NCBI GenBank assembly: GCA_917880725.1 | Contig: OU862900.1 | Span: 10,158,385 to 10,222,384 of the forward strand | Direction of reading: 5' to 3' | From: Selenia dentaria | Lineage: Eukaryota > Arthropoda > Insecta > Lepidoptera > Geometridae | Length of the DNA: 64,000 nt | Part shown: in pieces, positions 52,501 to 62,901 of the stretch | How positions within the stretch are numbered: the stretch's first letter is position 1 | Layout: each line of letters opens with the position of its first letter | Program-made: the position numbers and the translations under genes | The notes under the pieces: generated by a model | Databases searched by the model: none | Seen by the model: only the letters and a program-made list of their open reading frames with translations | Told to the model about the DNA's origin: nothing

Positions 52501-53053
52501 CGTTGTCTTCACAAGCGTCCGCAATCCTCGCCCAAATACCACAGAGAGGGTGAATAAAGAGTTAGGCCGGTTATTTAGAACATATTGTAGACTAAACCAT
52601 AAGGGATGGGTTTCAGCATTACCAAAAATAGAAGACTTATATAATAATACCTTACACAGTAGTACTATGTTCACACCTTGCGAAATATTATATGGGAAAC
52701 CGATGAGATTAGCAATCGATAAAAGTATAGACAAAACAGATGTGGATTTGGATGTTAGTAAGGTTCGTGAAACCGTTCGAACAAACCTAGTTAAAAAAGG
52801 GGAGCAACGCAGATCTAAGTTCGATCAGAGATATCGGATAATTAACTATCAAATTGGAGATTGGGTAAAAATCAAAAGATTAAACAAATCTGATGCAATG
52901 CAGAAGTTAACAAAAAAGTTTTCACCTTTATATGAAGGGCCATATGTAATAGCAGGAATCCCATATCAAAATGTGTATATTCTAGTTGATCCAAAAACAA
53001 ACAACATTAGGGGAAAATTTAACACTATACACTTATCAAAATATTATAAATAA
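49577..53053 (+). CDS. Gypsy pol: G-patch-like, protease, RT, RNase H, integrase
   Basis: The frame is open from 49577. No ATG start is convincing (49610 is GTG), so translation by frameshift from gag is expected. Counting residues from 49610: G-patch-like domain 9-55 (IMLKKGWVPGQTLG, GIGLGYET); aspartic protease near 119 (LVDTGSDITC); RT with YLDD at 451-454 after LPQGLKTSVG; RNase H with LQTDSSGIGLAGVLY near 599 and RTDHKALTF; integrase with HHCC (HQGAYK...CHDC) near 820-855, VDLYGPLPAG and SDNGSQF near 944, then RPNTTERVNKELG with the catalytic Glu. The C-terminus (YEGPYVIAGI) is the usual integrase tail. All catalytic residues are present and the frame has no lesion. It would copy and insert the element. 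Confidence 0.92.
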   Translation, partial: GRIVKLDEAGHVVPESASRIGNTALNIMLKKGWVPGQTLGINDRGLKIPIQVKGRKSGIGLGYETQQLNKSSILQDIVDVLKTKDERELSGRIHTVFSDFEEDDPQNKYINYKSEVEVQIFEYEVMGLVDTGSDITCISEEFWQKLKQQKTRNIPILPIKPFQIKTAVGHKSVEVRNIVLLPVRLGTKIFDIGFVIVPGLVNHLILGFDWLKSNEVTISLDSKQCGLLFNIGNEKQLVRFHDCAKVTGENQGLLMRREIENKLEGLDGEQRTEARKELESLLRKFDNLFSSELGKANCYEHKIKMEPHSPIVKKSYPIPYAYREKMAQKLNEMESQGIISRASTPYCSPLTFTLKRDGSLRVLLDAREINKFMVAETEKPPLQLDVLNSFHGANYISIIDLNNAYFQIPICEDSKKYTGFTFNGKSYVYNVLPQGLKTSVGSFSRAMDMILGHEVREYCVNYLDDLAVITTGNLKKHIEHLNVVLEKLSSAGLTCYLQKCEFFCKEVKMLGYVISTEGLRTDQDKVKAIQDFPVPKKIKHVRAFLGLCNFYRRFIPGYSLHILPLCELLKKETEWKWGVGQQEAFESIKRLFINTILLHHPDFSKPYYLQTDSSGIGLAGVLYQLDDEGNMRIIGFHSKALRGAQLNWTVTEQEFFAVISCLEKFETYLRGTKVTIRTDHKALTFVKTWKLYNARVTRWINYLENFEYEVQHIKGKDNIAPDILSRYPPESDLLQEDKIKNPEILYMGVTVNQRLLENLAKLPILQKEDKEIGELLKRMQMGTKQSDKGDKLVERCIKKNEVLYFKPGQGLEPVIYLPEILRVDIINQVHAEMGHQGAYKVIKYIRDRFYWRGLTRQTKRVIRTCHDCQITKNETVKYVGPCRSIITENIGDLVMVDLYGPLPAGQFGMSYILVIQDSFSKFVKFYELRKATTTAVWGRMKKFFDIIKPKAVMSDNGSQFASKVWRENMKREGINVVFTSVRNPRPNTTERVNKELGRLFRTYCRLNHKGWVSALPKIEDLYNNTLHSSTMFTPCEILYGKPMRLAIDKSIDKTDVDLDVSKVRETVRTNLVKKGEQRRSKFDQRYRIINYQIGDWVKIKRLNKSDAMQKLTKKFSPLYEGPYVIAGIPYQNVYILVDPKTNNIRGKFNTIHLSKYYK
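49586..49642 (+). promoter_or_regulatory. Predicted -1 frameshift signal: slippery heptamer and pseudoknot
   Basis: G TTA AAC (49586-49592) lies directly before the gag TAG. After five bases, GAGGCTG (49598-49604) pairs with CAGCCTC (49623-49629). Inside the loop GTTCCC (49613-49618) pairs with GGGAAC (49637-49642), giving an H-type pseudoknot with 8, 4 and 7 unpaired bases. A one-base backward slip enters the frame of pol. GTTAAAC is a known arterivirus slippery sequence. Confidence 0.75.
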
Positions 53054-53780
53054 CTTGGTATCTCTTGAGATCTCTAAACCTAAGTGGGCTGACTTGGGAA
53101 CGACTGATATTAGATTAATACCTTTTTGTAAGCATTAGTTGTAAGCGTAACATGTAAGTAGCTGTAAGAAACAATATAATAGTAATTGATTTTGTATAAT
53201 ATTAGATATAGTTAATTGAGTATTTTATTATTATTTTTTCTCTAAATTTTTGAACTTTTTATATACTTTTAAATTGTATTTCCTTTTTTTATCTATAACT
53301 TGTAATAGTAAGAGTTTTGTTAATTTAATATTATATAGTGTTAACTTAGAAATTAGTAAGGTTTTTGAATTATATAACGATTGATGCAAAGTGAATACAT
53401 AACATGTAATTCGAGGTTGGATTAATTACACAGTAGTAGATGTAAAAATTAGCTTCTTGACCTGACTTAAACTCAGTCTAATGGGTTTCAAATAAAAGTA
53501 ATTGCCTTATAAAATACTATGTAAGTTTTCTCTGGTTGGACATCATAATAACTGTTTTTAAAATAGATATTAAAAATGATTTTTTTAGACATAAATGCAA
53601 TAATAATTGTAAGTATTTGTTTTGTCGAAGTTTGTATAGAAAAATATACCAAGGTTATGTAATAAGTCATTTAAATTCAATAAATTCGTTTATGTAACAA
53701 ATATTTAAGATAGTATATGAAAATATGTGTAAAAAAAAAAAAAAAAATATAATAATATAATGAACACCAATACATCAACA
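53054..53780 (+). other. Gypsy 3' noncoding region, first part
   Basis: AT-rich (long T and A runs), no gene. Contains AATAAA motifs but nothing I can tie to a function. Confidence 0.45.
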
Positions 53781-53790
53781 GGCGGTAAGG

Positions 53791-54019
53791 GAAAAGCCTA
53801 CCCAAATCATTGGATATAACTATTTAACTAAATATAGCTAATTTATAAGAAAAAAGTTTATAAATTCTTAATAATATATTTTCACACGATTAATTTACAA
53901 TTATAGTAATTATAAGTCATATTGAAATGGAATATGATTTATAATAATTTTATAAAAAAAAGTTTTTAAAAAAGGTTATATCTAAAAACTTGGGTAGAGG
54001 GGAGAGTTGGCGGCTTTTC
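53791..54019 (+). ncRNA. Structured RNA unit 1 of the Gypsy 3' region
   Basis: Outer stem GAAAAGCC (53791-53798) with GGCTTTTC (54012-54019); inner stem TACCCAA (53799-53805) with TTGGGTA (53990-53996). On the 3' side the two stems are separated by the bulge GAGGGGAGAGTTGGC (53997-54011). The loop between the arms is AT-rich. Unit 2 has the same bulge and different but complementary stems. It is a cis-acting RNA element by inference, not a separate transcript. Confidence 0.65.
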
Positions 54020-54149
54020 AAAAAAAAAAAAAAAAAATTAATTTGGTTGGTACTTATGTAATTAATTTTAAGAAATGTCTGTAACATCGCAATAAATAAA
54101 AAAAAAAGAGAAGCGATGAAATAATAATAACTTGTCATGCTGGGAAAGG

Positions 54150-54301
54150 GGAAAGACCCATCTATGCATATCCGAGTAAAGTTTAACGGTAAAATTTACA
54201 AAAAAAAAAAAAAAGCAAAACTATTTATTATTCAATTCTTCCAAAGCGATTGAAGTTTACCCACATATACATAGATGGAGGGGAGAGTTGGCGGTCTTTC
54301 C
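54150..54301 (+). ncRNA. Structured RNA unit 2 of the Gypsy 3' region
   Basis: Outer stem GGAAAGACC (54150-54158) with GGTCTTTCC (54293-54301); inner stem CATCTATG (54159-54166) with CATAGATG (54270-54277). The bulge GAGGGGAGAGTTGGC (54278-54292) is identical to unit 1. Compensated stem differences between the units argue for selection on structure. Confidence 0.65.
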
Positions 54302-55983
54302 AAAATTTCGGTTTAAAATCAAGAAAATGTATCATATTTTAAAAATGTTTGGAATTCACTGTCAAAAAAATTTTGTAAGGTTGTAAATAATTGACGCTGT
54401 TAAGGTTTGGAAACGCTGTGCTTAGATGGAAACAAACAAACAAACAAACAAAAAAAAACACAATGCTAAGGAAACACAATGCTGAAATTAGGGCAGAGAT
54501 AACCAAATCTATTATATGCATTTTCAAGTTAATTTTTAGGATGATGAAATGCAAATTATACTATTTAATTATTCTGAATGAACCGAAATATCGTACCCAT
54601 TGGGGGAAGTAACAATCTTCTTTTCAGGAATAAGAAAAAGCTTGAGGATGACTACATGAAAATGAGCCAAACATTGCCATAAGGTGATGCTAACTAAATA
54701 ACACTTGTTTAAAATAATTGGAAATAAGTCAACTATGTGTCAATTGTCAATACAATATAGAAAAAACTAAAATTCGCCAAATAAACATACAATGACATGG
54801 AGAACATACAAAACATTGCCTATTTCATATGATTTAGTCTTGCTATATGGGGGTCGGGGCACATATAAACAGTAAAGAATTTAAGGTATACGCGTTCTTC
54901 TTAAAGTCCTTAGACCTATGTAACCAAGGGGAAATGTTCAGTCTTATTTGTATATTATAGAATTGAGATGAGAAAAGAAATGAGCGGGGTCTGTGTCATA
55001 ATAAGGAATGGGGTCGAAGAGCTTTGATTGAAATTGATATAAACTATTACAATCACTGTGTAATTCGTGATCTTATTGCCTATATTGGGGTGTTGAACTG
55101 TTAAGTGGCGTGAAAAATCGTGGAGTTGAGATTCTGACAGGTGTTTGGATGGAGAGTATTAATTGATTTGTGAAGACAGAACTAATGGAAGAGATGATTG
55201 CATAAACTGAGTTGTTCAAGTAAGCAGGGCTTAGTAGTTTAACAGACTAGTAGGCATAAGACGGCTAGTTCGTGTTTGAATTTGAACTGGTTAGTCTTTT
55301 ATTTTTCCTTTTTGTTTGATAGACTAACTGACACTCTACAATTGGTTTCAATGAAGGAGTTACTTTGGTGTTAGGTTAGGTCTGTTGACAATATTACGCA
55401 TCAGCAGAAGCTGATTTCATTGGGACCAATACTGCACACGAAGCTAACACTCAAAACTCGGCAACTACACATTCTCCCAGTCGAAAATGGATTTTGCTTT
55501 GATGTTCACGTCTGAGTGTGGTGTTGCGGCTTTGGTAGATTAACATCTTTCTGCTGTTAACGGAATCTGTAATGAATGGGATGATGTAGCTGTGATTCTT
55601 GGCAAACGAAAAGTTGGTTTGGTTGGGAAGCATCTTCATCATATCCTTCTGATAGATTGGACTCACAACCCAATTTCCCCGTTCGAAGTAGATTCCCTTG
55701 TGGGGGGTGATTTGATATCAAAGTTAAAGCATTAAAAAGCTCACATTGGGACTCGGGGAATGTTCATTTTCGGTTCGGTTTAAAGGACTCACCACACGAT
55801 GTAGGGCCACATTTACATTCGATTGTTTGAATTCAAATACTAATTACGCTAGAATTACACAATGTTATATTTTAGGAGTTGTATAATTATTATTGGTTTA
55901 TATTTGTGAACAGTTTATCAAGGGTGAAAAATTTCCTCCGGTTGCATATGTTTGGGAATTTCGTAAATTTTTCAGGGGTCGGC
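54302..55983 (+). other. Gypsy 3' noncoding region, second part
   Basis: No env-like or other convincing frame is present. The minus-strand frame at 55451-55666 has no known motif. The bases before the 3' LTR (TTCAGGGGTCGGC, 55971-55983) are the only polypurine-tract candidate there and it is weak. Confidence 0.5.
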
Positions 55984-58299
55984 TGTAACGGTCCGCAATG
56001 CGTTCCGCTACGTTCACAAATATATAGATACATCAGTATGATGGAAATCTAATCTAATAGCACCCTTTGGAAATATTAAATATCTAAAAAGTTATATCTC
56101 AATAGACTAAATTCCGACTATCAGACATAGATCATGGAGCTATAGAACTTCCTGTCAATGAAGTTAATAAGTCAGGATTTTATGCAAAAGTATATCTAAT
56201 AAAAGCAAAGTGAATGCAAAGAGGTTTTATGCAGTAACTAAGATTCTTAATATTCTCACGATTAGCAAACTAACGATTCCATTTCGATGTATAGATTTCC
56301 AATACCTACTAGGAAATGATTAAAACTAACAGATTAGATCTAACAAATTAAATAATTAACTAACTAACATAATTCAGAATCACGGCAGCTGAATGATGTA
56401 AATAGGCTGAGAACGCTTGGGGACAGGTTCCAAATTCAAATAAAACTCATAAAACAAAACAACATATCATAAATATTTAAAAAAGGAACGTAGGTTCAAA
56501 ATGTGTATTCAAGGGATCTGATTGGTTAGGTCGGAGACAAGATGAGGACAACTTACGTACATTATTCTAAATTCAAATAAATTTAAAATTGGAAAGCTAA
56601 TAATGGCTCATCAATATTTGAAAATGGAACGAGATTTCTATTGGACGGAATGGATACTCAAGGAGTTTGATTGGTTGAGTCGGAGACAGGTTGGAGACCA
56701 GATACGGACACTTGGGTAGTATAAAAAGGGGACGAATGGGCCGTCCAAACCAGTTACCGTCTAGAAGCCAAAGTTGCTGTCCGCGATAAAGTGAAAAGTG
56801 AAATATTCAAAGTGAAGTGTCTGTGAAAAGTGAAGTGTAGTGCTAGTGAATTGCCACCTGCCAGAGGGGATTGGATTGATTCTGTTGGACGAGTTTACTC
56901 ACGTAAGTCCTAGAATTTAGGCATTTTAGACTTTTTCCGGATAGATGAGATGTCTCCAAGATAAATGTTAAACTTAATAAATTACTCTTCCAAAATAATG
57001 GAGTTATGATTGATGGAATTGATCATTGAATAGAGACACTTGCTCTTTGGATTTCTCGTAGACTAAAAGACGGTTTAGAGATGTCCAAGTCATTGGTTAA
57101 TATTATCAGTTATCAGTTAATTGTTCAATAAATATTTGTCAATTAATCATGTTATGTTGAAGACATTTATCTGTCTGGATATTGTGACTGTTTTATAGAA
57201 TTAAAGATAGTCCTGCAGATAAAATAAGGAGGTGAAATGAGACACAGGAGCAACAAATTATTTATACAGTAACAAATTAACAAAACTTAGGAAAAATATT
57301 CTTATCTCAGCATTGTGTTTCCAAATCTTATTCAGCGTTAGAAATAAGTGTTAAGGGGGGTAATTTGAGCTAGAACAGCAATGGAGAGTGTTGTAATTAC
57401 GTCAAGAGCTCTTAATCCAGCTTATTACGGTCACAAGCCCGTAATGTTGTCCTAGCTCTGGTTATCTACAATGATAAATATCCGTAGAATTCTAATTTTT
57501 AGGTGAAAACATGAAAATAATTACCTTTACTGAACAACATTTGACCATCATAGATCAAACAAATACAACTATGGATATTTACATTTAGTTATTAACAATA
57601 ATTAACTAATTAAGTTTATGATTTATTATTTTATTGTGTGTGATAATTTTCTGTGTCATTCCATGTCTTAGGTACAAATGTTCTGCATTTAAATATTTGA
57701 TTTTGTGTTTACTTGAAGTTATTTACTTGAGGTTATTACAATCTATGCTTTGCGAATTTATAGAAATCTTATGGCGAAATATAATCTCTAATAGTAACGA
57801 CAGGATTGGGGTCAAAATGGTATAACAGAATTAGGTCATTTTAATTAACCCTTGCAGTAGGAATAAGATTTGTCTTCATGTGCTTACTAGGTACAATTTT
57901 ATCGTTATAATAATTTATTTCTCTTACAATTAGGATAGGATTGTCTCAGTATTTCCTGAAAAGAACTTGAGTTACCACGGTTCATAATATTCGGTTCTAC
58001 CACTATGCGCTAGACGATCACACCTTGGCCATATATAATATTTAATCAGTTCTTCATTCATTAGAATAGATTTATTATCTGGATAATGTTAAGTTATGAT
58101 TCGAACTAGTTATTTGTACTTATTTATCTGAGGAATTAAAAAAACGTAGGCCGGAATCATCTAGATATTATTAGCTCAGATTAGGGGTAGTTACAATTGG
58201 TAGTACCGTTCCCAGGATTAGAACTTTAGATTACGGGACGAATAGGCTAGTTACTTTTATCATACAAAAGTTAGGATCAAAAGGGGGGGGGGGGTTACA
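55984..58299 (+). repeat. Gypsy 3' LTR, 2316 bp
   Basis: Copy of 40216-42528, offset 15768. The only difference noticed is three more G in the run before GTTACA. It is followed by ATTA. Confidence 0.95.
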
Positions 58300-58303
58300 A
58301 TTA

Positions 58304-59990
58304 TTTCTACAATGATCTCTACTGTACTGTTGCTATCTAGTCATACACGACGACGATGTGAAAAAGAAAGTAACAGGGATTATTTTATTGTGATTCTCTC
58401 TCAGGCATACTAACCATACTTAACCTATATTATACGTACTTGTGTAAAAACGTAATATACCTAGTGTTAATTCCTACAAAAACATAGCCTTCTCATCTTA
58501 ATCTGGGATATAAAGTACCTATACCTATAATAATAGTCATCACCTACATGAGTTACTTACATGTATTTTGTTATAAAATTACAAATTATGTTCCTTGTAT
58601 ACTTAATACTTACTTATACTTTCAGGAAATGGAGACCTAAGCAAGCCTGCTAATGGACCACTAGAGCTACTGGTACCACATCCTTTTCAAGCCGCAGGAG
58701 GACCCAGCCTCACAATCGAAACTAGCAAAGCAGGCATTTGTGAAAGCTGACAATGAACGGCAGGTTTTCCAGCAAGATGCAGAGCTATCTCTGGGGGACT
58801 TGATTTGAGGGACAGAGTTAGTAGAAAAACTAACTGATGTTATTGGAAAACGATAATTGTGTTGAAGTTGGCCTTCCTCAAATGTTTCCACAACTACCTA
58901 TACATTGATTTATACATATTAGTTGAAATTAGATAATTAGTAATAGATGATTAATATACAATAAAACAAGTAAACTCATACTCATATTGTATAATATAGG
59001 TACATGACGAGCCATGTTACTCTTCCTTCCTAGCTAGACCCTACCTTCGAACAGAGGGTTGCCAGGTTTGATCCCTGGCAATGACACATATTTGGCCTGG
59101 AACTTAATGTTTTTCACAAGTGTCCGTGCCTTCCATGACACAGGGGAATCCTAGTAGGAGTAAAAATGTTATTATGATCCTAGTTTTTAAAACAACCATT
59201 GTAAATCATGTGATATTATTGTAAATAAAAACAGATAAATCGTTTCTATAGATGTTCGTAGCTTTTTAAATATAATCATTGTACCTGAATGATGTGATAG
59301 TAAAGATTATGATGATATATGATTCCTATATGTTTTAAGGTAGGTGAAATAAAAGACAAGTACATACTACATAAGTAAGACTAATGTTTTTGGTGAGTAG
59401 GCCATGATGTGGGCCACTCAGTTTTTTCCTGAACTATTCTGTTAGTTGTATGTTGAATTGAAATAAAACGTTTTGAATACAAATAAAGATGTTATTTATT
59501 ATCACTAAATATTATTACTTATTCTCCGAGCTAATTGAACATATTCATGCAGTGTACTATACACTATTGGTACACTGCAATTGTTGCTTTCATCACCACT
59601 TCTCCACATTCATAGGTGTCAGCGACGCCTCTACTGAAATCTTAAACACTTAGAACTTGTAAGCAAGGCGCGAGCGAGACAAAGCATTACGAATGAATGA
59701 AATAGCGATATGGCCCTCGCTCGCCCTTTGAAAATGTTAAGTTTAAATTTGATTGTTATATTTTGAAATATCTTAAGTGCAATTCGATAGTATAGGTTAC
59801 AAGGAGTTTAGAACTCCAAACTATGCCAATCTAAGTCTCTTAGTTACGAAGGTATGACGTTTTTAAGATTTGTAATAATTTTCATGTAGGTATATTAATT
59901 TTTTACGGAAATGTATGAGACATCTAAATACATCAAAAGATAGGTAATTAGGTAGGGAATATTAGAAAATAAAAACATTTCAGGCAGAGG
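58304..59990. other. Right flank of the Gypsy element, no confirmed gene
   Basis: Mostly AT-rich noncoding DNA. A patch at 58624-58890 after TACTTTCAG reads partly like coding sequence (LAKQAFVKADNERQVFQQDAEL) with stops, perhaps an old exon. A SINE-like box is at 59065. An inverted repeat GCAGTGTAC / GTACACTGC is at about 59550-59577. Confidence 0.4.
59010..59230 (+). mobile_element. tRNA-derived SINE-like sequence
   Basis: GGTTTGATCCC at 59065-59075 lies in a GCCAGG...CCTGGC arm, a polymerase III B box in a T-arm-like hairpin. The tail region (GTAAAAATGTTATTATGATCC) resembles insect SINE bodies. The ends and target duplication are not clear. Confidence 0.45.
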
Positions 59991-59999
59991 CATCCGACC

Positions 60000-61200
60000 A
60001 AGGGCTCGTGCTTGGCGGACCTGAGTGTCTAGACCAAGCCGAAAACGCACGGAGGGGATGAGAAAAGGTTGAAGCAGAAGACCTCCGTCACCCCTGAAAA
60101 GACTACATCTGAGCCACAGCCATCAACTTCCGGCCTACAACGCAGAGCGCGCAGAATCAGTCACAGTACATCTTCAAGTTCGGCTGCTTCATGGGTAAGC
60201 CGTACTTATAATGATTCAGACCTAGTTGAGGTATTACACCAGGGTACACAAACCCAACAATTCACCACAGACTCAACATCATACGCGGCGTTGGAGTCTG
60301 TGCCCTTAGACGCAGCACCAATGCCCTCTCCGCCATCACCAACACCCGAGGCAGCGCGCTCGTACGCCGCTGCACTAGCAACGCCACCTCCAATCACAAG
60401 GCCGAATACACCGGCGCCGTTGAGTCAAGCAGCGGGACCAGCTGCGACCGCCGTCCATGCAACAGCAACAGCTAAGTTACCCAAATCATACCCACCCATC
60501 ATGGTAGAATGCTTGCCGGATTGGGTAGCTATATTTGCTCAACTTAAAGCCACATTAGGCCACGCGCTTAGCGTCAAGTCCGTAGGCACCGGGTTTCGCT
60601 TTGCGTGTCGATCCACTGACAAATTCAGAGCAGTACAACGGGCCTTAACAGAAGCCGCTGACAAAACCGCAGGGTATCGTGGCACTGTTACGCCATGGCA
60701 GAGGACCTACCACTGAAAGTAACCTAGCCGAAATTAAAATAGAGTTGGAGGCCAGAGGCTTCAACACTTATATACATAAAAGAAATCCTACAAAGAAGAG
60801 GTAGCAAAGGAGGGCCGACGTATTACGCCCTCCTTGAGAAACTCAATGCTGATGAAAAGAAGGAGTTATATGCAATAAATGAACTCCTGAACATCCCAAA
60901 CGTGCGAATCGAGGGATGGGCGCCGAGATCTGGTACGGTACCGCAATGCCACCGTTGCCAGATGTTCGGCCACGCTTCTGGTGGCTGCCATCGCCCTCCC
61001 CGATGCGTCAAGTGTGCAGAAGAGCACTTCGCAACTGACTGTCAAAGAAACCCCGACGTTCCGCCTAAGTGCGTGAATTGTAAGGGGAAGCACTATCACT
61101 GGAGTACTTATCAAGACTGACCAGGGGGAACTGAGGGTTTATGCAGCGTATAGACCGCCCACACCCACACTTAAGGCTGCAGACTTTGGATTGGTGTTGG
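60000..61200 (+). pseudogene. Jockey gag with short endonuclease remnant
   Basis: Gag open frame 60069-60716 has a serine/alanine/proline-rich start and PPIMVECLPDWVAIFAQLK, then a PRE_C2HC-like domain (VKSVGTGFRFACRSTDKFRAVQRAL). A frameshift near 60700 moves the rest to another frame, where cysteine knuckles are at 60950-61100 (CHRCQMFGHASGGC, CVKCAEEHFATDC, CVNCKGKHY). At about 61095 gag jumps to an endonuclease interior (VLIKTDQGELRVYAAYRPPTPTL), which ends at about 61200. This is a deleted copy, different in sequence from the Jockey element at 10461-14837. Confidence 0.8.
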
Positions 61201-61757
61201 ATGGCGCTTCGAAGTTGGATTACTTTGGAAGAATGAAAAGGAAACGATGCCAGAGAATTACAAGTCTGCAGAGTGCCGACTAAGGGGCATCGAAAAGAAG
61301 CTGTATAAGGACGTGGGCTTCACAGAAAAGTATGAAAAACAAGTCGAAAACTTATTAGAAAATGGTTACGCAGAGGAAGCGCCACAAGAATCACTATCGT
61401 CGAGGAAATGGTAGGTATCTGCCTCACTTTGCCGTCACGCATCCTACGAAGAAGAAGAGGAGATTGGTGTTCGACGCAGCCGCAAAGTTCGCGGGGAAGA
61501 GCCTCAACGACGCACTTTTATCAGGGCCAGACCTACTTCAGTCCCTGTTTGGGAGTGTTACTACGGTTCCGGCAACATCCCGTGGCATTGGTGGCGGACA
61601 TCGAAGAAATGTTTCGTCAAGATAAGAGAAGAGGATCGCGACAGCCTAAGGTTCCTATGGAGAGGAGGTCGACGAACAGGAAAACGGAAAGAGTATCGGA
61701 TGATATTGGTGATATTTGGTGCAGCTTGTTCTCCAAGGGCTGCGATCTATGTGAATG
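61200..61757 (+). pseudogene. BEL/Pao RT fragment
   Basis: Picked up in three frames: RFEVGLLWKNEKETMPENY at 61205, a LRGIEKKLYKD stretch, then RYLPHFAVTHPTKKKRRLVFDAAAKFAGKSLNDALLSGPDLLQSL, VALVADIEEMF and ILVIFGAACSPRAAIYV. This is the RT palm start of a BEL element, comparable to residues 900-1070 of BEL-2. It ends before the catalytic YVDD. Joined at both ends to other elements without LTRs, so it arrived by recombination or truncated copying. Confidence 0.85.
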
Positions 61758-62055
61758 ATTTCACTTCCCTCATGTCCTCCACTAGTTTATCAATGGGCTT
61801 CATCCTGTCGGAAAGATTTTGGATGGCTGCCAGTATGGTTTCATTGTCGAGTCTGCTCTTCAAATCTGATGAAAGTGTCGTGGCTGGGGTTCCACTCTTG
61901 CACGCCGGACACTTCCATTGAGTTTTCTTGTCTACTCCTAATTTATTGAAACCTAGTTCGGATATAGAAGCACATTTAAAGTCAAAGTACTGGCCGCATG
62001 ACGAACATAAGGGTCCGTCCGAAATCTTCGATTTGAACTTTCCACAGGAATACAT
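61758..62055 (-). pseudogene. CR1-group ORF1 N-terminal part with PHD-like finger
   Basis: Read right to left it starts MYSCGKFKSKIS, then a cysteine-rich finger (CSSCGQYFDFKCASISE ... WKCPACKSG) and a coiled-coil start (LSDRMKPIDKLVEDMREVKSF). This is the domain that is missing in the ORF1 at 9589-10372. It stops abruptly at the BEL fragment, so only the first third remains. Cysteine/histidine spacing fits a PHD-type zinc finger. The start codon at 62055 is the first in frame. Confidence 0.7.
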
Positions 62056-62760
62056 CTTGGGCTAAAGTTTAAGCGCCACTGAGTTTGGCCACACGATAAG
62101 AACAGGTTGTGTAAGTGACTGCTCGCTGCTACGCGCGGCGGGGGAATAGTTACTACATCTTCATTTACTCTGCACTGCTCTATTGTAACTCTATCTCTGA
62201 AAGTCACAACACACATACTTCTGAAAACTCTCATCTTAATATAATTTTTAGACCCATATAATATTCTTTCGTTATTTATTTTGTGATAAAAATTACGTAC
62301 TGCTACTGTACTATATACATAACTGGAATGTATTCGCAATACGATAGGCGATAGGCCAGCGATTTGAGTCACCTACATACATACCGAGAAAATAATGTAA
62401 TAAGTAAGAAATTACCCGGTACTTTTTATTTTTGCAAAACTACTCTTATGCAGCGTGCACCTAAACCATGTGCAGTTAAGTTTAGAAATTTATAAAATGG
62501 AACAAAATATTTCTGGTGCAATTCATTCCAAAGTTGGAGGGAAATCAACTTTTGCGTAGGAAATTCATAAAATACACGTTTTTTTAAACACATAACAAAT
62601 CATTACACCGTTTTATACTAGGAAGGGGTAGGCAGCTGTGTTTTAAACATCTACGTTTCGCCAGATAAGTGTTTTTTTGCAAGGCTATTGTCATTTACGG
62701 GGTACTGTTTCAGGGTCCAGGCTGCTACTGAGAGTTTCTGCCAGAAACGCCCAACCCCCG
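62056..62760. other. 5' region of the ORF1 fragment and noncoding DNA
   Basis: A short GC-rich patch at 62120-62150 may belong to the 5' untranslated region of the CR1-group fragment. The remainder has no recognisable gene. Confidence 0.4.
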
Positions 62761-62790
62761 GCGAGCGAAGCCGCTGGCGGGTTAACTATG
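62750..62790 (+). mobile_element. Helitron-like 3' terminus, degenerate
   Basis: GGCGAGCGAAGCCGCTGGCG at 62760-62779 closely matches 5030-5050, but the final CTAG has become CTATGAG. The two are related nonautonomous copies. Confidence 0.45.
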
Positions 62791-62832
62791 AGTTATATAT
62801 TCAGAATATAGATATAGTACTTTATTACTGCG

Positions 62833-62901
62833 TTCGAATAGGCCCTTCGTGAGCGTTTTTAGCGAAAATGACGCTAAATACGCTCACAAGGGACATTCGA
62901 A
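62833..62901. repeat. Long imperfect palindrome, about 30-bp arms
   Basis: Arms 62833-62864 and 62872-62901 share TTCGAATA, CCCTT, GTGAGCGT and TTAGCG with their complements, with a few mismatches or bulges and a 7-base centre. Related phrases (GAGTTCGAATAGGG at 63092, AACGAACGCACC near 63200) suggest a small inverted-repeat element spanning about 62828-63213. Confidence 0.75.

Larger units (their letters stand above)
40216..58299 (+). mobile_element. Giant Ty3/Gypsy-type LTR retrotransposon, 18.1 kb, gag and pol intact
   Basis: Two LTRs of 2313 and 2316 bp begin TGTAAC and end GTTACA, flanked by ATTA at 40212-40215 and 58300-58303. Between them are a primer-binding site, a 6 kb leader, gag (48495-49595), pol (49610-53053, reached by frameshift) and a 2.9 kb 3' noncoding region. 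The LTRs seem to differ only in a G run (9 versus 12), so the insertion is very recent. There is no env-like frame. The protease, RT, RNase H, integrase order is that of Ty3/Gypsy. Confidence 0.93.

Noticed and set aside
54278..54292. GAGGGGAGAGTTGGC as an internal polypurine tract
   Set aside because: It is purine-rich, but the exact repeat with covarying flanking stems fits an RNA structure better. Not excluded.
55451..55666. Minus-strand 71-codon frame and neighbouring open stretch in the Gypsy 3' region
   Set aside because: No domain recognised and antisense to the element. Could be chance; not enough to call an accessory gene.
58667..58891. Minus-strand 74-codon frame in the Gypsy right flank
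   Set aside because: No recognisable motif. A plus-strand reading looks slightly more protein-like but has stops, so neither is annotated as a gene.
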